From Desulfuromonadaceae bacterium GWC2_58_13 (GTDB taxonomy: Bacteria; Desulfobacterota; Desulfuromonadia; Desulfuromonadales; Trichloromonadaceae): a stretch of DNA of 21,339 nucleotides. The translations under genes were made by a program, and so were the position numbers. The stretch spans positions 1-21,339 of the forward strand of contig MHXM01000152.1 in NCBI GenBank assembly GCA_001825565.1, given 5' to 3'. This document shows, piece after piece, positions 14,235-20,433 of the stretch (position 1 is the first letter of the stretch; each line of letters starts with the position of its first letter). Under the pieces are notes generated by a model that saw only the letters and a list, made by a program, of their open reading frames with translations, was not told the origin of the DNA and made no database searches.

Positions 14235-14250
14235 AGCACGGGTCGTGCCA
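14235..14250 (-). promoter_or_regulatory. Sigma54 (-24/-12) promoter of glnK-amtB
   Basis: On the minus strand TGGCACGACCCGTGCT has GG (14249-14248) and GC (14237-14236) ten bases apart, the spacing required by sigma54, and matches TGGCACG-N4-TTGCT except for one base. Transcription would start near 14225, giving a leader of about 168 nt. Sigma54 control is normal for glnK-amtB. Confidence 0.85.
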
Positions 14251-14283
14251 AAAACCATATCCTTGTATTTTAAGCTACTTACA

Positions 14284-14301
14284 GATAAAAGCCGTTTTAT
14301 C
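14284..14301. repeat. Perfect inverted repeat upstream of the sigma54 promoter
   Basis: GATAAAA and TTTTATC flank GCCG. Its centre is about 68 bp upstream of the predicted glnK transcription start and about 40 bp after the histidine kinase stop. It could be an activator or repressor site; as a terminator it lacks a following T run. Confidence 0.4.
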
Positions 14302-14339
14302 GTGCATAAAAAAAAATCACCCGAATGATATAATGATCA

Positions 14340-15926
14340 TTAAGTTATCATGTCGGCCAAGGGCAGCACGACACGAAATACCGTTCCTTGCCCTTCGACC
14401 GAATCGACCGTGATCCTGCCTTCGTGTTCATTGATAATATTGCGGCAGATATACAATCCTAAACCGGTTCCTTCCCCTTCTTTCTTGGTGGAAAAGAAGG
14501 GCTCAAATATCTGTTCGAGAATGGCCGGGGGAATTCCACTGCCGGTGTCGGCAACCAGGGCTTCAACTTCACCTCCATTGATCATCTGCGTCTTGAGGGT
14601 CAGGGTTCCCCCCTTGGACATGACATGGGAGGCATTCATTACCAGATTGATGAAAACCTGCTTGATCTTGTTCGAATCGGCCCAGACCAGAGGTAACGCC
14701 CCATAGTCCTCCGCCAGTTTGACCGAGTGCCTGGAAAGTTCATAACGAACCAGCCGCAGAACGTCGCGGATCACTTCATTCAGGTCGATCGCCCGTTTTT
14801 TGGTTTCCTGGGATCTGGAAAAGGTCAACAGACTACCTGTCAGGGCCTTCAGGCGGTCCACCTCTCCTTCGATCCGTTCCACAATTTCTTTCTGAAACGC
14901 CGGTATTTCCTCCTCGCGCAAAAGCAACTGGGCAGCATAGGCGATAACGGAAAGGGGGTTGTTTATTTCATGAGCGATGCCCGCCGATAGCCGTCCGACT
15001 TCCGCCAGTTTTTCCGACTGTACTGTCTGATCCATCAAGCGCTTGAATTCTGTAATATCTTCGACAATCACCACGGCACCGGAAATCCGGTCGCCATCCT
15101 TGAGGGGCGCCAATCGGCGCTTCTGGAACCGCACTTCGCCTTTAAAATTGAGATGTTTGAGACGGACTTTTTCGATTGCACCTTTTTCCAGCACCCGCCG
15201 CAAGGAATCGAGAAAGCCTTCTTCGACAAGTTGAGGGAAAAGCTCGAAAAGATCTTTCCCAACGGCGTCATTTTCTCCTACTCCGCTCATTTCTTCCATT
15301 GCGCGGTTCCATGAGGTGATGTGCATTTCCGCATCAACGGCGTAAATTCCCAGATTGACACTTTTAAGAAGTCGATTGTTGAGTTGATGCAATTCGCGAT
15401 ATCGGGTCGACATGGAACGCAGATTTTCGTAAAGGCGAGCGTTTTCAATGGCAATCGCCGCTTGGCCGGCCAAGGTCATCAACGGCGCCACATCGCTGTC
15501 GGAAAAAGCGTTGGGAAGATGGCTTTCCACGTTGAAGACGCCGATGATCTTTTCCCGAGCCACCAGCGGCACCGCCAGTTCGCTGCGAGCATCATGGATT
15601 CCCGGAACATAATCCGACATCTCGGCCAGGTCGGAGATCAGGATGGGCGCCCCCGTAAGGACCACCCGCCCCATCACTCCACGACCGACACCGATGTCCC
15701 GGCGCACGACCTCTTCTTCGTAGCCATAAGAGGCCACGGCGGTAAGCACCCGACGATCTTCGTCCAGCAACCTGATAATGGCATTCTCAAACCTGAATAC
15801 CTCCCGTGAAATACGCAGGATGCGACTCAGTAATTCTTCCAGGTCGATGGTTGAAGAGAGTTCCTGGCCAATATCAATCAGGGCTTGAAGCAATTTTCCA
15901 TGCTGTCCGTCGGATCCGGCCGTCAT
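14340..15926 (-). CDS. Soluble GAF-PAS sensor histidine kinase
   Basis: The 528-residue protein has a GAF domain (about residues 25-165), a PAS domain (about 185-295), then HisKA and HATPase domains. The phosphorylated histidine is H319 in SAGIAHEINNPLSVIAY. The ATP-binding lid is complete: N431 in LVMNASH, DTGSGIPP (460-467), FEPFFSTKKEGEGTGLG. No membrane segment is seen, so it probably senses a cytoplasmic signal. The HEINNPL H-box is that of NtrB-like kinases. No receiver protein is encoded in this window. Its stop lies 90 bp before the glnK sigma54 promoter on the same strand, which makes a nitrogen role possible but unproven. AGGAAGGG lies 8 nt before the ATG. Confidence 0.92.
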   Translation of the reverse strand: MTAGSDGQHGKLLQALIDIGQELSSTIDLEELLSRILRISREVFRFENAIIRLLDEDRRVLTAVASYGYEEEVVRRDIGVGRGVMGRVVLTGAPILISDLAEMSDYVPGIHDARSELAVPLVAREKIIGVFNVESHLPNAFSDSDVAPLMTLAGQAAIAIENARLYENLRSMSTRYRELHQLNNRLLKSVNLGIYAVDAEMHITSWNRAMEEMSGVGENDAVGKDLFELFPQLVEEGFLDSLRRVLEKGAIEKVRLKHLNFKGEVRFQKRRLAPLKDGDRISGAVVIVEDITEFKRLMDQTVQSEKLAEVGRLSAGIAHEINNPLSVIAYAAQLLLREEEIPAFQKEIVERIEGEVDRLKALTGSLLTFSRSQETKKRAIDLNEVIRDVLRLVRYELSRHSVKLAEDYGALPLVWADSNKIKQVFINLVMNASHVMSKGGTLTLKTQMINGGEVEALVADTGSGIPPAILEQIFEPFFSTKKEGEGTGLGLYICRNIINEHEGRITVDSVEGQGTVFRVVLPLADMIT

Positions 15927-16138
15927 CCGTTATCCCTTCCTCTGCCACAGATTCCCCCAAGTCTTCAAGGCACAACCCATGCCATGGTTCAAACGGCCGC
16001 AATTACGCAGGTTATCCGATTCAGACGGACAAAACACCTTGAATAGTGCCTATCTTTTAAGTCGCAATGCTCATCCTTTAGGCATTAGATGAGTTAAATT
16101 TTGGTATTTTTTACCTCTGCAATCCAGGAAGTTTTCGC
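15927..16138. other. Intergenic stretch with no recognised gene
   Basis: This stretch between the histidine kinase start and the 6S-like promoter contains no open frame with a ribosome site and no hairpin with a T tract. It must hold the kinase promoter, but I see no pair of boxes good enough to name. Confidence 0.5.
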
Positions 16139-16168
16139 TTGTCAGATCCTCCCGGGTATGGATATACT
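16139..16168 (+). promoter_or_regulatory. Sigma70-type promoter of the 6S-like RNA
   Basis: TTGTCA (16139-16144) and TATACT (16163-16168) are 18 bp apart; each has one mismatch to consensus. The expected start near 16175 is about ten bases before the 5' arm of the closing stem. Confidence 0.65.
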
Positions 16169-16174
16169 GAAATC

Positions 16175-16366
16175 ACTTTGAAAGACTCTCTGCCCTGCAA
16201 GTGTGGTCAGAACGCCCCGGCGGAATAATTTTAATCAGGGATCGCTTCAGGAGTGTTGTGTGCCTGCCCATCGTTGAATGGGACGCCTGATACGCTCACA
16301 AGAGGTTCCACCTTATTGGGACTCGCTGGGAGGCCCAATGTCCCACGGCAGGCGTGGAGAGTTTTC
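16175..16366 (+). ncRNA. ssrS: Candidate 6S RNA (RNA polymerase-binding regulatory RNA)
   Basis: No protein fits here, but the strand folds by hand into the 6S plan. A closing stem of about 17 pairs joins 16185-16206 (ACTCTC, CCTGC, GTG-GG) to 16342-16362 (CC-CAC, GCAGG, GAGAGT). A large open bubble follows (5' strand about 16207-16237). Its 3' strand carries a hairpin, ATTGGG (16315-16320) with CCCAAT (16334-16339) and inner CTC/GAG, as known 6S RNAs often do. The upper arm pairs GGGATC (16238-16243) with GGTTCC (16304-16309), GAGTGT (16251-16256) with ACGCTC (16292-16297), and CCCAT/ATGGG at the tip. The length of about 180-190 nt equals that of 6S, which mimics an open promoter and holds sigma70 polymerase. 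It has its own promoter and terminator. No covariance search was possible. Confidence 0.72.
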
Positions 16367-16406
16367 AAAAAAAAAGCGCCCACGGATTCCGTGGCGCTTT
16401 TTTTTT
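16367..16406. terminator. Bidirectional terminator shared by the 6S-like RNA and the 68-aa gene
   Basis: A GCGCC-CACGG / CCGTG-GCGC stem with one bulged C and a 3-nt loop is flanked by nine A and nine T, so it works in both directions. Confidence 0.93.
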
Positions 16407-16484
16407 GAGATCACCAAATATATGAAAACGAGATTGCAGGCCCTCCTCGTCCTTTTACTTACACGTTAACAACTCTCCGAAACT

Positions 16485-16691
16485 TCAGTGTTCAGTGCCA
16501 ACCTCTTCAACATCACCGGGGCTCCAGGTGGTCACTTCCTGACCCACCCGAACCAAGAAACCCTCTGGGTTCTCACCGGGCATGCACTGGATTACGGTTC
16601 CAACCTCGCCGGTTTGAAGGTGACGCAATTTTGCCGGCATGTCTTTGTATTCCGTCCGTTGACAGGCATCTATGTAGTCATTATGTCTCAT
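16485..16691 (-). CDS. Small hypothetical protein, 68 aa
   Basis: I do not recognise the family. The product is soluble and acidic, with two cysteines (residues 10 and 36) that do not form a metal motif. From about residue 19 the pattern PAKLRHLQTGEVGTVIQC followed by FLVRVGQEVTTWSPGDVEEV looks like a small all-beta barrel (SH3-like or PRC-like strands), which is only an impression. GGGAG lies 6 nt before the ATG, and an extended -10 promoter lies upstream, so it is probably a real gene. It converges on the 6S-like RNA with a shared terminator. Confidence 0.7.
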   Translation of the reverse strand: MRHNDYIDACQRTEYKDMPAKLRHLQTGEVGTVIQCMPGENPEGFLVRVGQEVTTWSPGDVEEVGTEH

Positions 16692-16721
16692 AAGATTCTC
16701 CCTTCTTCATCGTTTGTTTAC

Positions 16722-16730
16722 ATTATATCA
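16722..16730 (-). promoter_or_regulatory. Extended -10 promoter for the 68-aa gene
   Basis: On the minus strand TGATATAAT gives a perfect TATAAT with TGn extension. The region 17 bp upstream has no good -35 box. The leader would be about 25 nt. Confidence 0.5.
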
Positions 16731-16804
16731 CGAAATAGATACAGTACTGCCGCAACACGCCAAGGGCTCTCATCGGCAAGAAAACCCTCACCTTTTCTAC
16801 TCGA

Positions 16805-16832
16805 TTGTGTTAGCATTCCCTTTTGAAATAAT
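16805..16832 (+). promoter_or_regulatory. Weak promoter candidate for the TraB-family gene
   Basis: TTGTGT and AATAAT are separated by 16 bp; the -35 is poor and the leader would be only about ten bases, so this is a low-confidence proposal. Confidence 0.25.
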
Positions 16833-16849
16833 TCAGAAAGAAGGCCAAG

Positions 16850-18025
16850 ATGGACAACCTGCTCCATTCCGACATCCGGCACATCACCCTCTCTGACAAA
16901 CAAATCATCCTGATTGGCACCGCGCACATATCGCAGGATTCAGTTGACACCGTCCGCCGAGTGATCGCTCAGGAAACCCCTGACGGCGTCTGCGTCGAAC
17001 TCGACGAGCAAAGATACCAGTCCCTCAAAAACCGGAGTCAGTGGGAATCCCTCAATATCATTCAGGTGATTAAAAAAGGACAGGCACCATTTTTGATGGC
17101 CAATCTGGCGCTGGCGTCCTTTCAGAAAAGGATGGGGTTACAGACCGGCGTCAAACCGGGCGCCGAACTGGCCGCTGCCGCCGAAGCGGCGGAAGCGGCC
17201 AATATCCGGGTCAACCTGGTTGATCGCAACATCCGAATCACCCTGCTGCGGGCCTGGAGAAAAACCGGTCTCTGGAAAAAGATGAATCTGCTCGCCACCC
17301 TGCTGGCCAGCATGTTTGAAACCAACCAGATCGATGAAGCTGAATTGGCACGATTGCGGCAGACCGACACCCTCTCGGCCATGCTTGAAGAGATGGGAAC
17401 CATCCTGCCATCCGTCAAAACCATTCTGGTTGACGAGCGGGATGTCTACATGGCGTACCACATTCGAAATACTCCGGGCGATAAAATTGTTGCCGTGGTC
17501 GGAGCCGCCCACATGCCCGGCATCATGAAGTGGCTTGAAGCAGAAATCCCGGCATCAACCATCGATGAGATTTCCCAAATCCCCGAAAAATCGACGACCT
17601 CGAAACTCGTCCCATGGATCATTCCCGCGGTGGTCATCCTGTTGTTCGTGATCGGGTTCTTTTTGGGAGATCAAAAAAAATTCGCCGATGCCGCCATGGC
17701 CTGGGTACTGGCCAACGGACTGCTGGCCGCCCTCGGTACCCTGATCGCTTTTGGCCATCCGATGACGATCCTGTCCGCCTTCATCGCTGCCCCCATCACG
17801 TCGCTCAACCCGACCATCGGGGCCGGCTTCGTCACCGGAGTGGTCCAGGCTTTTGTCGCCGCCCCCACCGTTCGCGATATGGAGCGGGTTGGCGACGACA
17901 TGGTTACCCTTCGAGGCTGGTGGAGCAACCGTATGACTCGGGTACTGCTGGTCTTTTTCTTCTCCTCCCTGGGGTCGGCCATTGGCACCCTGGTGGCTTT
18001 TCGCTGGCTCAAAGACCTGTTCTGA
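16850..18025 (+). CDS. TraB family membrane protein
   Basis: The 391-residue protein matches the TraB (TIGR00261, pheromone-shutdown-related) family, related to the TIKI/GumN/EreA superfamily. The N-terminal domain has IILIGTAHISQDS (about 19-31), VCVELDEQRYQSL (about 47-59) and IVAVVGAAHMPGIMKWLE (about 213-230), the paired conserved His/Glu motifs. The C-terminal third has about four hydrophobic segments (about 253-270, 282-305, 307-345, 370-386) and ends at the membrane. TraB in Enterococcus reduces pheromone activity, while bacterial chromosomal homologues like this have no settled function; a metalloprotease-like activity has been proposed for relatives. AGAAGG lies 5 nt before the ATG. 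It is convergent with the L,D-transpeptidase gene, 7 bp apart. Confidence 0.88.
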   Translation: MDNLLHSDIRHITLSDKQIILIGTAHISQDSVDTVRRVIAQETPDGVCVELDEQRYQSLKNRSQWESLNIIQVIKKGQAPFLMANLALASFQKRMGLQTGVKPGAELAAAAEAAEAANIRVNLVDRNIRITLLRAWRKTGLWKKMNLLATLLASMFETNQIDEAELARLRQTDTLSAMLEEMGTILPSVKTILVDERDVYMAYHIRNTPGDKIVAVVGAAHMPGIMKWLEAEIPASTIDEISQIPEKSTTSKLVPWIIPAVVILLFVIGFFLGDQKKFADAAMAWVLANGLLAALGTLIAFGHPMTILSAFIAAPITSLNPTIGAGFVTGVVQAFVAAPTVRDMERVGDDMVTLRGWWSNRMTRVLLVFFFSSLGSAIGTLVAFRWLKDLF

Positions 18026-18032
18026 ACTTCAC

Positions 18033-19700
18033 TCAGTTCCCTTCACGCCAGGCTTCCAGAGCGACCTCCATATCCAGATCGCGCAGGTAGAAATCCCTGC
18101 GGAAATTCATCGTGCCGTCCGGGTCGACCCAGGCCGTCCAGTACAGGATCTGCACCGGCATCGGCCGATTCAGGGATACCCGCAATGGAGCATCCCGCTC
18201 CACCGCATCGAACACCTCGCGGCAGCTCCACCCCTGGGATTCGAGCAGATACTGGGCCAAATCCAGCGGACGTTCGATGCGGATGCATCCGGAACTGAAC
18301 AACCTGACCCGCCGCTGGAACAAGTGTCGTTCCGAGGTGTCATGCAGGTAGATGGAAAATCGGTTCGGGAACATGAACTTGACCTGTCCCAGCGGATTCC
18401 AGGGGCCCGGCTTCTGCCTCAGCACCCCCGGGAAATTTCCCGCTTTCACTTTCTTCCAGTCGATACGTTCGGGATCAATCGCCTCCCGCGCTCCGCTCCA
18501 GGGTACGATCTCATAGTGATTTTTCTTGAGCCACCCCGGATTTCTCTTGATAATCGGCAACTTGTCTTCACGCAGAATCGTTGGAGGTACATACCAGTAG
18601 GGAGCGAACTCCAGATAGGTCATCTGTCCTGAAAAAACTGGGGTTTTACGATATTCGTTGCCGACGATGACCGGCATCGACATGACCACCTGATCGTTCT
18701 CGACCACCTTGAGGGAGAAATCGGCAATATTGACCTGCAAGTAACGCTTTTCCCGGGTCTTCGGCAGCCAGCGCCAGCGTTCGAGATTCAGCTCAATCTG
18801 ACGGATGCGCTCTTCGACCGCGACATTAAGCTCGACCAGCGTCCTCGGTCCGAGCACCCCATCGACAGCCAAACCATGCCGCTTCTGAAACGACCTCAAT
18901 GCCCGCACCGTCGGCGCATCCAGAAGGTCGGGTTCGTCCCCGGAAAATACCGCGACCTTTTCCGTGATCTGCAGCCGGGCCTTGAGCAGGCGTACCCGGC
19001 CGTCCCGTTCGTTCGGCCGAATCACCCCCGACGGAACGCTCGGCCAGCCACCCATCACCGCAATCCGCCGATACCGGTCGAGCTCCTGCATCAGACGCCG
19101 ATAGCCGGCATGCGACGGCACCAGATCGCTGAGAGCAGCCTGGAGGCGCTGCCGCCGCAAAGCATGATCAAGCAATTTCGCCGGATCCGCACCGTTTTCC
19201 CGACGGCTCTGTTGACGATGTTCGACAAAGGCCTGGCGTCCCTGCAGATGATCCGAAGCGTACCAGAGAAACCCATCCGTCAGCAGCAGGTCAAGCCGCG
19301 CCATCCAGTATGGATCGAAAAGGAGGTTGTTTCGAGGAGAGTCCGCGGCCAGCCCGAGCAGCGAATTGATAACATCGAGATGATAATCCTCGGGACACAA
19401 ACCTTCCGACGAAGCATCCCGTAATGCATCCAGCAACACGTCGACCAACGGCAACGTTCCCTGGTCGCTGACCCAAGCCGGAGCGAACCCACGCGCCGGA
19501 TAAAATTCACGCAGGGCGGGATGCAGACGAACTTGGTCGCGCCCCAGGGGAAGCCGACCCGATGACGGCACCGTTTCGAGCAATTGGCGCAGTTCGACTT
19601 CGATCTGGTTGCCCAGCGAAGCGGAAAAAACCAGGGGCGAAACAGACCATTCCAGACAGACCAGAAACGAAAACAACAAAACAGCGGCGGGACCACGCAT
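18033..19700 (-). CDS. L,D-transpeptidase, YcbB (LdtD)-like, exported
   Basis: The 555-residue protein has an N-terminal signal segment (RGPAAVLLFSFLVCLEWSVS), a large N-terminal domain typical of YcbB-type enzymes, a peptidoglycan-binding domain (about residues 255-295, with LRSFQKRHGLAVDGVLGPRT) and a C-terminal L,D-transpeptidase domain. The catalytic motif is complete: H453 in YLHDTSERHLF and C472 in SSGCIRIE, with the usual Arg. It forms 3-3 cross-links in peptidoglycan or attaches proteins to it, in the periplasm. The ATG at 19778 is rejected, because GAAGGA lies about 7 nt before the ATG at 19700 and the signal segment begins there. That ribosome site lies in a perfect 14-bp palindrome (19707-19720). 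Confidence 0.92.
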   Translation of the reverse strand: MRGPAAVLLFSFLVCLEWSVSPLVFSASLGNQIEVELRQLLETVPSSGRLPLGRDQVRLHPALREFYPARGFAPAWVSDQGTLPLVDVLLDALRDASSEGLCPEDYHLDVINSLLGLAADSPRNNLLFDPYWMARLDLLLTDGFLWYASDHLQGRQAFVEHRQQSRRENGADPAKLLDHALRRQRLQAALSDLVPSHAGYRRLMQELDRYRRIAVMGGWPSVPSGVIRPNERDGRVRLLKARLQITEKVAVFSGDEPDLLDAPTVRALRSFQKRHGLAVDGVLGPRTLVELNVAVEERIRQIELNLERWRWLPKTREKRYLQVNIADFSLKVVENDQVVMSMPVIVGNEYRKTPVFSGQMTYLEFAPYWYVPPTILREDKLPIIKRNPGWLKKNHYEIVPWSGAREAIDPERIDWKKVKAGNFPGVLRQKPGPWNPLGQVKFMFPNRFSIYLHDTSERHLFQRRVRLFSSGCIRIERPLDLAQYLLESQGWSCREVFDAVERDAPLRVSLNRPMPVQILYWTAWVDPDGTMNFRRDFYLRDLDMEVALEAWREGN

Positions 19701-19706
19701 TACACA

Positions 19707-19720
19707 TTCCTTCGAAGGAA
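19707..19720. repeat. Perfect 14-bp palindrome over the transpeptidase ribosome site
   Basis: TTCCTTCGAAGGAA is its own reverse complement and contains the AAGGA ribosome site of the L,D-transpeptidase gene. In RNA it could form a 5-bp hairpin with loop UCGA that hides that site; in DNA it could be an operator. Confidence 0.5.
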
Positions 19721-19853
19721 AAGAAGACAATGCGTAAAGAATACCTGCAATTCGCACCGGTCGCCAGGCAATCTTCAAAAATGATCGGCAGCGGCGCCGC
19801 CCCAGCGGCTGCTCAACTCACACGGCATTGGAGCACAAATCGGGCGATGTCAA

Positions 19854-20276
19854 TTACTTCGTTTTTTGCAAAGCGTCCCTGATCTCCCGCAGCAGCAAAA
19901 CATCCTCTGCCGGCGCGGCCGGCGTGGCTTGCGGTTCTTCCTTTTTGCGCAGGGAATTGATTCCCTTGACCAGCATGAAAATGGCAAAAGCCACAATGAC
20001 AAAATCAACGACAGCCTGTACGAAGGCGCCATAGTTAAGCGTAGCTGCTCCGGCCGCCTTGGCATCGGCCAGGGTCGCGTACGATTCGGCACCCAGGTTG
20101 ACAAACAAACCGGTAAAATTGACCCCACCCAAAATTTTGCCGATCGGCGGCATGATGACATCGTTGACCAACGAAGAAACGATCTTGCCGAAGGCGGCGC
20201 CAACGATGATGCCAACCGCCATATCCATGGCATTACCCTTGACCGCGAACTCCTTGAATTCTTTCATGAGTGACAT
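19854..20276 (-). CDS. mscL: Large-conductance mechanosensitive channel
   Basis: The 140-residue inner-membrane channel opens under membrane tension and releases solutes on osmotic down-shock. The start MSLMKEFKEFAVKGNAMDMA and VGIIVGAAFGKIVSSLVNDV (first membrane helix) are typical of MscL, as is the pentamer-forming C-terminal bundle (LLLREIRDAL). A second hydrophobic helix (FVIVAFAIFMLVKGI) precedes the KKEE-type charged linker. The periplasmic loop carries a short insertion, AESYATLADAKAAGAATLNY. AAGGAGG lies 6 nt before the ATG at 20276; the ATG at 20456 in the same frame is rejected because that segment is unlike MscL. Confidence 0.96.
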   Translation of the reverse strand: MSLMKEFKEFAVKGNAMDMAVGIIVGAAFGKIVSSLVNDVIMPPIGKILGGVNFTGLFVNLGAESYATLADAKAAGAATLNYGAFVQAVVDFVIVAFAIFMLVKGINSLRKKEEPQATPAAPAEDVLLLREIRDALQKTK

Positions 20277-20360
20277 AATCAGCCTCCTTTTGCCAGTTAG
20301 ACTGCCAAGGACACAAGGTTGTATCAATGAATAACCGGTATCCAGCAAAGTACAAGTTTT

Positions 20361-20383
20361 AAAAAACCCCGGACAAGCCGGGG
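20361..20383 (-). terminator. Rho-independent terminator after the aldehyde dehydrogenase gene
   Basis: On the minus strand CCCCGG, a 5-nt loop (CTTGT) and CCGGGG are followed by TTTTTT. It ends transcription of the partial gene to its right. Confidence 0.9.
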
Positions 20384-20433
20384 GTGCAGGGCCGCGCACG
20401 TTGCAAATGGCACCTGTTAATGTTGTTTCCCCA

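Noticed and set aside
19785..19815. GC-rich inverted segments upstream of the transpeptidase gene as the mscL terminator
   Set aside because: The pairing is irregular and the following ATTTTT is several bases away from the stem; not convincing.
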